DNA of 64,000 nt from Pseudomonadota bacterium. Its GTDB lineage: Bacteria > Myxococcota_A > Polyangia > Polyangiales > Polyangiaceae. Below, piece by piece: positions 42,722-53,107 of the stretch. The DNA is taken from positions 48,084 to 112,083 of the forward strand of contig JAEYYX010000105.1 of the NCBI GenBank assembly GCA_023428245.1. The letters run 5' to 3'. Position 1 is the first letter of the stretch, and every line of letters starts with the position of its first letter. Made by a program: the position numbers and the translations under genes. Below the pieces are notes generated by a model, which was given only the letters and a program-made list of their open reading frames with translations, was not told the DNA's origin and ran no database searches.

Positions 42722-43552
42722 TCAGTCGAGGCCGCGCTGGGTCGGAACCTCGCTGCTCGACGCCACATGGGCGTCGTCGAGGGCCTTCACGATGGCGACC
42801 GTGATGTTGTCCTTGCCGCCTCGGCTATTGGCGAGATCGATGAAAGCGGCAATGGCTTCTTCGCCCCCTCGACCCACGATTTCTGGAATTTCGGCGAGCT
42901 GCAGGTAGCCGTGCAGCCCGTCACTACAGAGCAAATAGACGTCCCCGGGCTGCACATCGACCTCGAGGATGTCCACTTGGACGTAGTCCTTGTTTCCAAC
43001 GGCGCGGGTGATGACGTTTTTCTGGCGGGAGGTTTTCGCCTCCTCCTCGGTGATCAGGCCGTTTTGGAGCTGCCAGTTGATCAGCGTGTGGTCTTCAGTG
43101 AGCTGCTCCGCCACGCTGCCGCGGACCCTGTAGATCCGGCTGTCGCCGACCTGAGCCAGGATCGCACCGGTCGGGGTACGCAGCATCGCGCTGAGCGTCG
43201 TCCCCATCCCGGTCTTCGTCCGGTCTTGCTCGGCGAGCCCAAACACCATGTACGTGGCGCCCTGCACGGCGGATTCGAGGACGCGTGAAAGATTCTTGGA
43301 AGGCAGTGGGAGCGGCAGGTGTCCGTGATGTCCAGGACGGGGCGCGCCGCTCAGCGCCGCCCGCACCATCTCGTGCACGGTCTCGACCGCCTGCTGGCTC
43401 GCAATTTCCCCGGCCGCCTGACCTCCCATTCCGTCCGCGACCACCCAAAGACCCAGCTCATCGTCGAGCAAGTAGGCGTCCTCGTTCGTCTCGCGCCGCA
43501 TTCCCACGTGGGTGCCGGCACAGGAAGCGAAGATCACGGTAGGTTCAGCCAT
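42722..43552 (-). CDS. PP2C-family protein phosphatase
   Basis: A 276-residue PP2C/PrpC-like phosphatase with all metal motifs intact: RRETNEDAYL, VVADGMGGQAAGE, QVGDSRIYR, LLCSDGLHGYL and GGKDNITVAIV. It dephosphorylates Ser/Thr residues and is the canonical partner of PknB-like kinases. The ATG at 43552 gives the usual family N-terminus; the frame continues upstream to 43675 without family similarity. It is divergent from the FIST-domain gene (121 bases). Its C-terminus has a ~20-residue polar tail. Confidence 0.93.
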   Translation of the reverse strand: MAEPTVIFASCAGTHVGMRRETNEDAYLLDDELGLWVVADGMGGQAAGEIASQQAVETVHEMVRAALSGAPRPGHHGHLPLPLPSKNLSRVLESAVQGATYMVFGLAEQDRTKTGMGTTLSAMLRTPTGAILAQVGDSRIYRVRGSVAEQLTEDHTLINWQLQNGLITEEEAKTSRQKNVITRAVGNKDYVQVDILEVDVQPGDVYLLCSDGLHGYLQLAEIPEIVGRGGEEAIAAFIDLANSRGGKDNITVAIVKALDDAHVASSSEVPTQRGLD

Positions 43553-43673
43553 CTGGCAATGTTTGATTACAGCTTCGAAGGCACCACCTTTGCAAGTGTC
43601 GAACGCTTTTGGGTGTTTTCCGGCGGGCCGCGGCCCAAAGCCTGGTATCTGGATCTGCGTACTCGAGCCTTCC

Positions 43674-44777
43674 ATGAGCCAAGCTTGCCGGACCTTCCAG
43701 GTACGGCTGGGTACGAGCGACCCTCGGACCCTCGCCCGTCGCCTCCCCGCCCTTCCTCAGGGCGGCTTTGGATTGGTCTTCGTCACGCTTCCTGAAGGGG
43801 AACTCCTCCCCTCCGCGCTCGAAGAACTCGCCGCGTCGACTCAAGGAACCTGGGTCGTTGCGCGCAGCGAAGGCGCCTGGACCGAACAGGGAGAGAGCTC
43901 CTCGGAAACAAACGCCGCGGGCATGATCTTACCCTCCGCTCGCTACCGCCTCCACAGTGGCCCTGACCTCGCCGAAGAACTCGCTGCCGCGCTGTGCGCC
44001 GAGCGCGGCGAGACAGGACTCTTGCTCCTGAGCGAAGACGAGGACGCGACGCGCTTCGCCAGCGATCTCTCGCGGGCGACAGAAACGCGTATGCCTCCCC
44101 TCTTCGGCTGTCGCACCCAGGGGCGAATCGCCGCCGTTTCCGAGGGGCGCGTCCTCCGCACAGACGCCCTCGCCCTCGTTTTTCCTCGCCATTTCCCCGT
44201 GCGTGTCGCCTCTTCGACGGCCTGCCGACTCATCTCTCCGATCGTCAGGGTCACCCGCGCCGAAGGGCGAGCTCTCATGGAGCTCGATGACACGTCGGCT
44301 CTCGAAATGCTCCAGCATCTCTCCCTGCGTCCCGACGAGGCGGATTTGCTCCTGCTCGTGGTCGCCTCCGAGGAGCGCGCGCTCAGCGCCCAAGGCAGAT
44401 GCATCATCGCGCGCCCCATCGTCGGAATCGATCCAGGACGCGGCGCTCTCATCGTCGAGCCCGAGCTCCCCGTCGGTGCGCGGATCGCGATCGCCGTGCG
44501 GGATCGGGGCGCCGCGCTGAGCGATCTCGAGCGTCACCTTCAATCACTCGCTCTAGCTGCGCGCACTGATGCCCCGCTCTTTGGCTTCTTTTTCGCCTCG
44601 GCCGCACGCCGGAGGCCTCCGCTCGCCCTCGACAGCGAGGTGCGCAAGGTGGCGAGCCGGTTCCCCTCGGTCCCCCTGCTTGGACTCTCGAGCTCAGCTG
44701 AGCTGAGCCCCTTCGACGGCCAGCTCTCCGCGCACACCTACGCGAGCGTGCTCGCGCTCTTCTCCGCGGTGAACTGA
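43674..44777 (+). CDS. FIST-domain signal protein
   Basis: A 367-residue soluble protein with the FIST_N and FIST_C layout. The N-terminal part contains TRMPPLFGCRTQG and the C-terminal part GRALMELDDTSALEML and PLFGFFFASAARR, followed by VPLLGLSSSAELSP. FIST domains are thought to bind small ligands, possibly amino acids, and occur in signal-transduction proteins, here without an attached output domain. It is divergent from the PP2C gene, so the two may share regulation. ATG at 43674 is the first start that keeps the family alignment. Confidence 0.8.
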   Translation: MSQACRTFQVRLGTSDPRTLARRLPALPQGGFGLVFVTLPEGELLPSALEELAASTQGTWVVARSEGAWTEQGESSSETNAAGMILPSARYRLHSGPDLAEELAAALCAERGETGLLLLSEDEDATRFASDLSRATETRMPPLFGCRTQGRIAAVSEGRVLRTDALALVFPRHFPVRVASSTACRLISPIVRVTRAEGRALMELDDTSALEMLQHLSLRPDEADLLLLVVASEERALSAQGRCIIARPIVGIDPGRGALIVEPELPVGARIAIAVRDRGAALSDLERHLQSLALAARTDAPLFGFFFASAARRRPPLALDSEVRKVASRFPSVPLLGLSSSAELSPFDGQLSAHTYASVLALFSAVN

Positions 44778-44803
44778 GACGCCCCCCACGGCACTCGAGA
44801 GTG

Positions 44804-45766
44804 TTAGCGCATTCTCTGGACCTGCATGCGACGAGGAACTACGCCGCTCTGTTCGACCATACGCTTGGCTTCCTTCTGGAGGAGCGGGTGGGTCTTGCCT
44901 TGCAGGAATGCGCCCAAGAGACGGACATCGATTTGGGACATGCTCTTGAGCGTTCGCTTGAGCTCTTTGAGCTTACCCGCGTGGGCTTCGAAGAAGGCCT
45001 GAGCCCGGAGTACCTGGGGCTTGAGTTCGCCTTGGGCGGCCTCGAGACCTTCTACGGCGGTGAGCGCGGTGCTCGCTCGCTCGACGTCGCCAGTCCGCGC
45101 CCAGGCTTCCGCTGCAACCGCCGAAAGCATCGTGCGCGAGCGCGGATCTTGAGAGCGCTTGAGGTCGATGTTGTCGACAAGCTGGCGCGCCAAGCTGACC
45201 TGGCCGAGCATCAGGTGGATCATCGCGCGCTGACCGCGCGCTTCGTCAGCGACCTGACCAGTGTGCTTCGTGAGATCGAGTTGTTCGAGGGTCTCGAGCG
45301 CCTTTTTCGGATCCTCCTGCATCTCGAGTTGCGCCTTGGCGAAGAGCTTGGCCGGATCTCGCGCGGCCCCTTCACTCAGCTTCTCGAGCGCCACTTTGCG
45401 CTCTTCGCTGGAAGTCGCCGACGCCATGATGCTCGCGACTTCTTTCATCTTGCGGGCGCGACCGAGGGTCCAAAACAGAACAGCTGCCACTGTCACCGTG
45501 AGGGCAGCGCCGACACCAATCGCACTCCAGCGAATCGTGCTCGACTGCGCCATGAGCGCGATGAGCCCGATGACGATCCAGAGACCGCCCAAGATCAGGC
45601 CCACCCGAATCAAGGTGGCGCGCCACGCGTCGGGACTGAGGGGGTCGACGGCGGCCGGGCGCTGAGACTGAACGAGGGGTCGAGTGAGTTGTGCGCGCTT
45701 TTCTTTCCCGGAGGGCTGATCCTTCCGCTCCTGGGTGCGCTTCAATTTTCGCGTTTCGCGGGCCAC
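44804..45766 (-). CDS. Membrane-anchored TPR-like protein
   Basis: A 320-residue protein. A basic, Lys/Arg-rich cytoplasmic N-terminus (residues 1-45) precedes two adjacent membrane helices (~50-70 and ~79-99). A ~200-residue helical domain with TPR/HEAT-like pairing follows (for example DPKKALETLEQL, GQVSLARQLVDN, TGDVERASTALTAVEGL). The C-terminus is Arg-rich. It could scaffold envelope complexes. I recognise no specific family. It lies 60 bases downstream of the AI-2E-family transporter gene on the same strand. Confidence 0.7.
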   Translation of the reverse strand: MARETRKLKRTQERKDQPSGKEKRAQLTRPLVQSQRPAAVDPLSPDAWRATLIRVGLILGGLWIVIGLIALMAQSSTIRWSAIGVGAALTVTVAAVLFWTLGRARKMKEVASIMASATSSEERKVALEKLSEGAARDPAKLFAKAQLEMQEDPKKALETLEQLDLTKHTGQVADEARGQRAMIHLMLGQVSLARQLVDNIDLKRSQDPRSRTMLSAVAAEAWARTGDVERASTALTAVEGLEAAQGELKPQVLRAQAFFEAHAGKLKELKRTLKSMSQIDVRLLGAFLQGKTHPLLQKEAKRMVEQSGVVPRRMQVQRMR

Positions 45767-45826
45767 GGCCCGTGCCTATAGCTTCGGGCCCCTGCCCCGT
45801 CGAGGCCCCTTTCCAGGAAGCAAGGG

Positions 45827-47131
45827 TCAGTCGAGCCGGCGCCGGGTGACCCGGGCTAGCTCAACGGCCGACATGCTGTCCGGACCGGAATCCGGCAGGC
45901 AAACGTACCGGAAGTGGTTGAAAACGCTCTGAACCAGCGAGAGCACCGGCACCGCCAAGAGCGCACCCCAGAGTCCGAAATAGTGCTCCCCAACGAGCAG
46001 CGAGAAGACAACGAGGGCCGGATGGATTTTCGCGGCGGCGCCGATGATCTTCGGGTTCAGGATGTTGGCCTCGATCTGGTGGATCAAGATGATCCAAGCC
46101 AGAACCCAAAATGCCGTGGGCAGGCTCTGGGTCAGGCCAATCGCTACGGCGGGGATCGAACTCAAGATCGCCCCGAACACAGGGATGATGCTGAGCACCC
46201 CCGCGAGCAGCGAGAGCACCGGCCAGTACTTGAGCCCAAAGAGCCAGAAGCCGAGAGCCGACAGGACGCCGTTCACCACACAGATCGCGAGCTGACCCCG
46301 GACCACGCCCGAGAAACCGCGGTCCACCCGGCGGAGGAGCAAGTCCCAGTCGCTCCGGTAGCGCGGCGGCACGAGCGCCTGGAAATAGGAAAAGATCTGG
46401 CGGCGCGTATGAGTCAGGTAGCCCGCGACCATCAGAACCATGAAGAAGAGGAGAATCGCCCGGGCAGCGCCGCCCACGAGCGCGCGCCCGAACTTCAGGA
46501 CCTCGATCGCGTTTCGCTCCAGATAGGTGACGAAACCTTCAAGCCCCTGGGAGACGAGCTCGGCCAAATGGAACCCGCCGGGGGGCACGACCTCGTGCGC
46601 CTTGATGCGGAATCGATTGTCCGAATCGCGCACAACCTCGACACCTCGCCCCACATCGACGTGGAGTGAGCCATCCGGCGCGGTACGCACCACGAAGGCC
46701 GGCTGATCTGTGCCTTGGGGTGGATGATGCATCTGTGAGCCAAGGTATTCGTTCACTTTCTGATCGACGGCGGGTCCATGGCGCTCGGCGAGCTCGCGAA
46801 TCATGCTCGGAGCTTCGCGAGCGAACCGGAATGTTTCGGCGTAAATCCGCGGAGAAATCCAGAGCACCGTGAGCACCGTGAGGCAAAGGACAACCACATA
46901 AGTCGACGCCACAGCGAGACCTCGCGGGAAGCGGAGCACTCGCTCCACCCACGCAACGAGGGGATTTAAGACGTAGGCAATTGTGATGGCGAGGGCGAAG
47001 GGCAAGAGCACCTCACGCACGCTGAACAAGAGCAGGATCAGAAGCGCCGCCGAGATCAGGAGAAACAGCGCACGTGGACGACTCCAGCCTCCCTCGTCCG
47101 GCGGAGAGGTGAACAGCAGCGGGTCCGACAT
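45827..47131 (-). CDS. AI-2E family transporter (PerM-like permease)
   Basis: A 434-residue polytopic membrane protein. Helix pairs lie near residues 22-60 and 70-95, a ~110-residue periplasmic segment follows, and five or six further helices lead to the C-terminus. The family pattern PVFGAILSSIPAVAIGL and HQIEANILNPKIIG...HPALVVFSLLVGEHYFGLWGALLAVP is clear. Members include TqsA, which exports autoinducer-2, but most are of unknown substrate, and no LuxS is present here. The ATG at 47131 excludes a 16-residue upstream extension that is unlike the family. It is separated from rpsA by a strong terminator. Confidence 0.9.
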   Translation of the reverse strand: MSDPLLFTSPPDEGGWSRPRALFLLISAALLILLLFSVREVLLPFALAITIAYVLNPLVAWVERVLRFPRGLAVASTYVVVLCLTVLTVLWISPRIYAETFRFAREAPSMIRELAERHGPAVDQKVNEYLGSQMHHPPQGTDQPAFVVRTAPDGSLHVDVGRGVEVVRDSDNRFRIKAHEVVPPGGFHLAELVSQGLEGFVTYLERNAIEVLKFGRALVGGAARAILLFFMVLMVAGYLTHTRRQIFSYFQALVPPRYRSDWDLLLRRVDRGFSGVVRGQLAICVVNGVLSALGFWLFGLKYWPVLSLLAGVLSIIPVFGAILSSIPAVAIGLTQSLPTAFWVLAWIILIHQIEANILNPKIIGAAAKIHPALVVFSLLVGEHYFGLWGALLAVPVLSLVQSVFNHFRYVCLPDSGPDSMSAVELARVTRRRLD

Positions 47132-47308
47132 CGCGTTCACTCTAGAGCAACTAAAAAATGCCACAACGAAGCTGTGCAAGACGGTCCTCGGCTACGCTCC
47201 TCGCGTCCCGAGGGCGGCCCCGCTCTCGCCGCTCCCTCGCGCGTGGTCCCCCGAAGGCGCCGGGCCTCGGCGTAAAGCACCGTCTATTCCCGGCGCGCAC
47301 GCCCGCAG

Positions 47309-47342
47309 AAAAAAGAAAAAGGGCGATCCCTTCGGATCGCCC
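47309..47342 (-). terminator. Intrinsic terminator of rpsA
   Basis: On the minus strand, GGGCGATCC pairs perfectly with GGATCGCCC around a four-base loop, followed by TTTTTCTTTTTT (complement of 47320-47309). It lies 28 bases after the rpsA stop. Confidence 0.93.
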
Positions 47343-47370
47343 TCTCTCTCGCCGCTCGTGCGGCCGAGCG

Positions 47371-49095
<1,725 letters not shown>

Positions 49096-49167
49096 GTGGA
49101 TGGTTTTTTTCGTGCCTGGAGCGAGGGGTAGGAGAAATCCCCGGAGTCGGAGGCCCAAGCACGAGTC

Positions 49168-49205
49168 AAAAAAGCCCTCGAAGCGCCGACCGGGGATCGC
49201 GGGCT
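49168..49205 (-). terminator. Terminator-like hairpin in front of rpsA
   Basis: On the minus strand, AGCCCGCGA (49205-49197) pairs with TCGAGGGCT (49181-49173), with one mismatch. T-run 49173-49168 (six T) follows directly. The left arm overlaps the stop codon of the upstream gene. It could end the cluster transcript or attenuate rpsA. Confidence 0.55.
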
Positions 49206-50076
49206 AGCGCGCGGAGGGCCTCGGGTCAAACCCGGATTTCGCCTGCAGAAGGAGAGATTTCGCAAGGGTCCCGAGGAGCGCGTCGAAGCCCTCTCGCCCG
49301 AGGGTTCCTTCGCTCCGGAGGCGGCCGATGGGACCTGTGCCATCGTCCATCAGGAGCCCGAGGGGGCTATTTCCAGGCTCGGGAGCAGAGCCGAGCTTTG
49401 CGGGCCAGCTCGCCCCCCCTGAGGCCCGGAGCTTGAAGGGGAAGTCGTCCCGGGTCTCCACCTCGAGACAGGGCCGCCCGGACTCCTCCCGCCAGCAAAG
49501 GAGCAAGGCGAGCCCGCGTGTTCGCTCGATGGGGTGGGTTCCTTTCCCGGCGCTCGGCTCAGTTGCGGTCAGCAGCAGCACCCCGTCCGGGGCGGAGAAG
49601 TACAGAGCTCCGCCCACCTGAACGAACCTCTCGTCCGGCGCAAGCTCGACCGGGAGGCCCTCCTCCTCGAACATTCGCGCTGTCCCCCGGACGACCCCGT
49701 CCTTTCGGAACATGCCGCCGAGCGAGACCGAAAGCTCCTCGTCCGGGCCGAGCGCAATAGCGAGCTCCCGTGTATCGACGCCGAGCTCGATCGTCGTCTT
49801 GCGCTCGAAATGCTTGAGGCGCGACTCAGGGCCGTAGCGGCCGGCCTCGAGGAGCTCGAAGAAGTGCCGACGGAAGGGCTCGTAGACCACGCCCTGTTCA
49901 ACGTCGATCGATACCGAAAGCTCCGCATCCGCCGGCAAGAACGTTTCCGCCCGTGGCTCGTAGCGAATGAAGCGAAGATAGACGAAGTACCCGAATCCGA
50001 ACGACAGAATCAGGCTCCCAACGAGGAATACAAAGACCGCGCGCGGAGAAACTGAGCTTCTTTCTCGATCCGTCAT
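49204..50076 (-). CDS. Single-pass membrane protein, hypothetical
   Basis: A 290-residue protein with a short basic N-terminus, one membrane helix (~12-35) and a periplasmic domain of about 250 residues. The domain begins with a strand-rich region (PADAELSVSIDVEQG...) similar in layout to the lipoprotein encoded upstream of the AroA-like gene: each opens with an AxLxVxxDV/DI-type strand and contains a fourfold strand pattern. I recognise no family. Its ATG overlaps the cmk stop as ATGA, so the two are coupled. It lies between cmk and rpsA, an uncommon insertion in this gene order. Confidence 0.7.
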   Translation of the reverse strand: MTDRERSSVSPRAVFVFLVGSLILSFGFGYFVYLRFIRYEPRAETFLPADAELSVSIDVEQGVVYEPFRRHFFELLEAGRYGPESRLKHFERKTTIELGVDTRELAIALGPDEELSVSLGGMFRKDGVVRGTARMFEEEGLPVELAPDERFVQVGGALYFSAPDGVLLLTATEPSAGKGTHPIERTRGLALLLCWREESGRPCLEVETRDDFPFKLRASGGASWPAKLGSAPEPGNSPLGLLMDDGTGPIGRLRSEGTLGREGFDALLGTLAKSLLLQAKSGFDPRPSAR

Positions 50077-50777
50077 GATTTCGTGAGTTTGAGCTCAGCC
50101 TCGCGAACGACCTCGACCATCTTCTCGATGACCTGCTCGAGGGTGAGCTCGGAGGAGTCGACTTCCGTAGCATCGTCCGCCTTGCGCAGCGGCGCGAGAG
50201 CTCGCGTGGAGTCTCGCCGGTCTCGCTCCGTGACCTCGCTCTCGACCTCGGCGAGCGGAACATCGCTGCCTCGCCCGTGGAGCTCCTTCTGACGCCGCTC
50301 GGCTCGGACACGCGCGCTCGCTGTCAGAAAGAACTTCACCTCAGCGTCGGGGTAAATCACCGTCCCGATGTCCCGGCCCTCGAGCACCACGCCGCCCTCA
50401 GCGCCGAGCGCCCGCTGCATCGCGAAAAGAGCATCGCGGACGCCCTGGATCTGGGAGACGAGGCTCGCCGCACTCCCAACCTGCAAAGTACGGATCTTCG
50501 AACCAAGCCCTTCCCCAAACACAACAACTTCCGATTCTGTCGCGCCCGGAACGAGCCGGAGCGCCCCGGGGGCCGCGAGCTCTTTCGCCACCGCCTCGAC
50601 GGCCTGAATGTCGCTCAAATCGATGCCGCGCTCGAGAGCAAGCCAAGCCACGGTCCGGTAGAGAGCCCCGGTATCGACGCGCACGTAGCCGAGCCTCGTC
50701 GCTAGGAGACGCGCTGCGGTGCTCTTGCCGGCGCCGGCCGGTCCGTCGATGGCTACTACGGGTCGCTTTCTCGTCAT
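50073..50777 (-). CDS. cmk: Cytidylate kinase
   Basis: Phosphorylates CMP/dCMP. The 234-residue protein has the P-loop GPAGAGKST (residues 12-20), DTGALYRTVAW, the substrate motif EGRDIGTVIYPDAEVKFFL and RRQKELHGRG. The position ahead of rpsA is widely conserved in bacteria. It starts six bases after the AroA-like gene and overlaps the following membrane-protein gene as ATGA. Confidence 0.95.
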   Translation of the reverse strand: MTRKRPVVAIDGPAGAGKSTAARLLATRLGYVRVDTGALYRTVAWLALERGIDLSDIQAVEAVAKELAAPGALRLVPGATESEVVVFGEGLGSKIRTLQVGSAASLVSQIQGVRDALFAMQRALGAEGGVVLEGRDIGTVIYPDAEVKFFLTASARVRAERRQKELHGRGSDVPLAEVESEVTERDRRDSTRALAPLRKADDATEVDSSELTLEQVIEKMVEVVREAELKLTKS

Positions 50778-50783
50778 CGTCGC

Positions 50784-52130
50784 TCAGTTCTCCGAAGGCC
50801 CAACGCGCGCCAGCGCTCCTAACCGCCGGAGCGTCCCAGCGCAACGAGGAAAGACCTCTCCGAGACAAGCCACGTCATCGATGGCGCTCGGCTCGGGGCA
50901 CGCAGAGCCGAGCAGCGCCCCGAGCAGCGCGAGTCGCCTGTCTCCGCCCGTCGTGACCCGAAGAGGTCTCGCGTGAGCGGGGGTCCCTCCAACAACAATC
51001 CCCTGCTCGGTAAGTTGAACGGGCGCGCCCGCTGAGAGCAAGTAAGCAGCAGCTCGCGGGACGATGTCTCGGCTCCCGTCTCGCTGGCCACACACGAGAT
51101 CAGTCACGAGCGAGGGGCGAGCGCCGCGCGCGAGCACGGCGAGGAGCGGCAGCGCAAGATCGAGCAGCCGCGTCGCCTGCTCTCCCGCCAGAGTGGCTCC
51201 GCCTCGGAGGGGACCCCTCGCACGCAAGGTGATGTCCGCAAAGGGCTCCCCCTGGCGATCGCCCCGCGACTGCACCTCGATGTCTGCGCCGAGCACCTTG
51301 AGCAAGGTGGGCAGATCGGAGGCCGAGCGATTCGTCGCGACCTCACGCACCGTGACAGCTCCGCCGGCAGAAGTGAGCAGGGGAAGGAGCAACAGGTGTC
51401 CCGCCACGAACATCGAGCCAACGAACTCGTAGGACGAAGGCGCAAGAGCATCTTCGTCCCGCGGCGGGTGCACCTCCATCCACGTCGACTCGGCGTGGAT
51501 CGGAGCACGCGCTCGAAACAGCACCCGCTCGAGGTGATCCGGTGAGAGAACCCCCTCGATGATGCGGCTTTTGCTGCTCGCGCGCAGCGCGAGCAGCAAA
51601 AGCGCCTGCTTCTCCCAAGGGAAAAGTCCGGTGAGCTGCACGTCGAAACCGGGCGGTCGTCCCTCAATCGAGGCCAATTGAACGCCAGCCCCCGCGTCAG
51701 TCGTCACGAGTCTTCCAAGGCCCATCTGCTCGAGCCGCGCGCCGAGCGTCGCCCGGATTGTCTCGTCACAGAGGATCGTGACCGACCGCGCTCGCCCCGC
51801 GAGAAGTCCAAGGGCGAGACCGGCGACCTGGACTTCACCTCTTAGGTCCAGGCAGAGGTCCTCTTCGTATTCGGGAAGCGCGGTGAGCCCGAGGCCACGC
51901 ACGAACACGTCATCGTCGACTTTGCGCACCTCGACGCCGAGCGCCTCGAGCAGACGCAAGAAAGTCTGGATCTGCGCGCCCGGCTCGGCCACGTTCACGC
52001 GGCTCTCGCCCCGCGAAATGACAGAGGCCGCAAGTCGCGCAAGCGCGACTCCTTCGTCTGCCGGCACGGGGACGCTGCCCTCGAGCGCGCCAGGACCCGA
52101 TGAAATCGTAAGAACTTGCACAGAGCTCAT
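50784..52130 (-). CDS. aroA: EPSP-synthase-fold protein with degenerate active site
   Basis: A 448-residue protein in the position normally held by aroA (3-phosphoshikimate 1-carboxyvinyltransferase). The two-domain repeat pattern is visible, with a VPVPADE N-terminus, an LLDLALPLLAVLARG segment and a GGDRRLALLGALLG...FPRCAGTLRRLG end. Most substrate residues are changed: the shikimate-3-phosphate triad K22/S23/R27 of E. coli corresponds to Glu26, Gly27 and Ala31. The GNAGTxMR loop is lost, R124 aligns with a Thr, the KE-x-DR motif is RDGSR, H385 is Arg and K411 is Glu. The Arg equal to R344 and the one after GD are kept. It may be a pseudoenzyme or act on another substrate. The ATG overlaps the upstream stop (ATGA). 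The symbol marks position and fold only. Confidence 0.75.
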   Translation of the reverse strand: MSSVQVLTISSGPGALEGSVPVPADEGVALARLAASVISRGESRVNVAEPGAQIQTFLRLLEALGVEVRKVDDDVFVRGLGLTALPEYEEDLCLDLRGEVQVAGLALGLLAGRARSVTILCDETIRATLGARLEQMGLGRLVTTDAGAGVQLASIEGRPPGFDVQLTGLFPWEKQALLLLALRASSKSRIIEGVLSPDHLERVLFRARAPIHAESTWMEVHPPRDEDALAPSSYEFVGSMFVAGHLLLLPLLTSAGGAVTVREVATNRSASDLPTLLKVLGADIEVQSRGDRQGEPFADITLRARGPLRGGATLAGEQATRLLDLALPLLAVLARGARPSLVTDLVCGQRDGSRDIVPRAAAYLLSAGAPVQLTEQGIVVGGTPAHARPLRVTTGGDRRLALLGALLGSACPEPSAIDDVACLGEVFPRCAGTLRRLGALARVGPSEN

Positions 52131-53107
52131 TCGAGACCGATCTTGCCCTCGAGCTCTCCGAGATAGCCCACACCCATGGCCACGGCGCGCCCTTCAAGCT
52201 CTGTCGCGAATTGCACTGTCTGTCCCGCGACGCTCGAGTCAAAGCGTCGGATCGGGCGTGGTACTTTCAGGATCGTGAGGAGCCAGGTCGCCCGCTCGAT
52301 GGACGTCACCGAGCTATCGATGCGGCCGCGGGCGAACTCGGCGCGCTCCCTGCTATCGTAGCTGAGCGTTCCGGCGGCGTTCAGACCAGGCGACTCGAAA
52401 TTCCCGATCAGGCGCGCTCCACGAATGCCCGCCAGAAAGTCGAGCTCACTGCGAATGGTGGCGGGGACAGGTTGAGCGTCGAGATCGACCCCGAGGTGGA
52501 CACGCCCCCCCGCCTTCTGGAGCATCGTCTCAAACCACTGGGGAAGAACGCGCGCAACTCGTCCCTCCTCGACTCGCTCGAGAATTCGGCGCACGCCAAT
52601 CTCGGTTCCGACAGCGATCGTTCGAGAGGTCAGGATCGAGAGAGACCAGGCGCCAGCGTGGATGACCTCTGCGCCCGCGAACCTCGAGATCGAAATCGGC
52701 TCACCTGAGCTCGTGACCGGGTCTTTCGTGATGGCGCTTCGCAGCTTCTCCGCGTCGAAGCGCCCCTTGAGGACCGTCGCGACGTCGCCTCGCGCCGAGG
52801 CATAGACCGCGAAATGAGCGGTTTCGACGTCCTTGGCCCAATCGATGCCGGCCCCGCGCGAAAGAGGAACCCCGCGCTTTGCGCGCTCGAGGATCGCACC
52901 TCCGAACTCGGCCTGAGAGAGGGCCTGGATGTCGACCTGACCCCAAACGAGCGCCCCCGCCGGAAAGAGCCCCCAGCTATCGCGGTCGATGACGACGCTC
53001 TCTGCCCTCCGTCCCGCGGCCGCGTCGACGATGTGTTCTTGCTTCGAGGCGCAACCTAGAAAGAGGAGCGCAAGGCCGAGCCCCAGACCCAATGCCAGTC
53101 GCCTCAT
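52127..53107 (-). CDS. Lipoprotein, hypothetical
   Basis: A 326-residue lipoprotein: hydrophobic signal with lipobox LFLGC (Cys19), then ASKQ. The mature domain alternates strands and helices (VVIDRDSWGLFPAGALVWGQVDIQ..., FDAEKLRSAI, PISISRFAGAEVI), suggesting two related halves. I recognise no family. It is coupled on both sides (ATGA overlap with the hisC stop and with the AroA-like start), so it is made with them. An envelope protein inside this cluster is unexpected. Confidence 0.75.
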   Translation of the reverse strand: MRRLALGLGLGLALLFLGCASKQEHIVDAAAGRRAESVVIDRDSWGLFPAGALVWGQVDIQALSQAEFGGAILERAKRGVPLSRGAGIDWAKDVETAHFAVYASARGDVATVLKGRFDAEKLRSAITKDPVTSSGEPISISRFAGAEVIHAGAWSLSILTSRTIAVGTEIGVRRILERVEEGRVARVLPQWFETMLQKAGGRVHLGVDLDAQPVPATIRSELDFLAGIRGARLIGNFESPGLNAAGTLSYDSRERAEFARGRIDSSVTSIERATWLLTILKVPRPIRRFDSSVAGQTVQFATELEGRAVAMGVGYLGELEGKIGLE

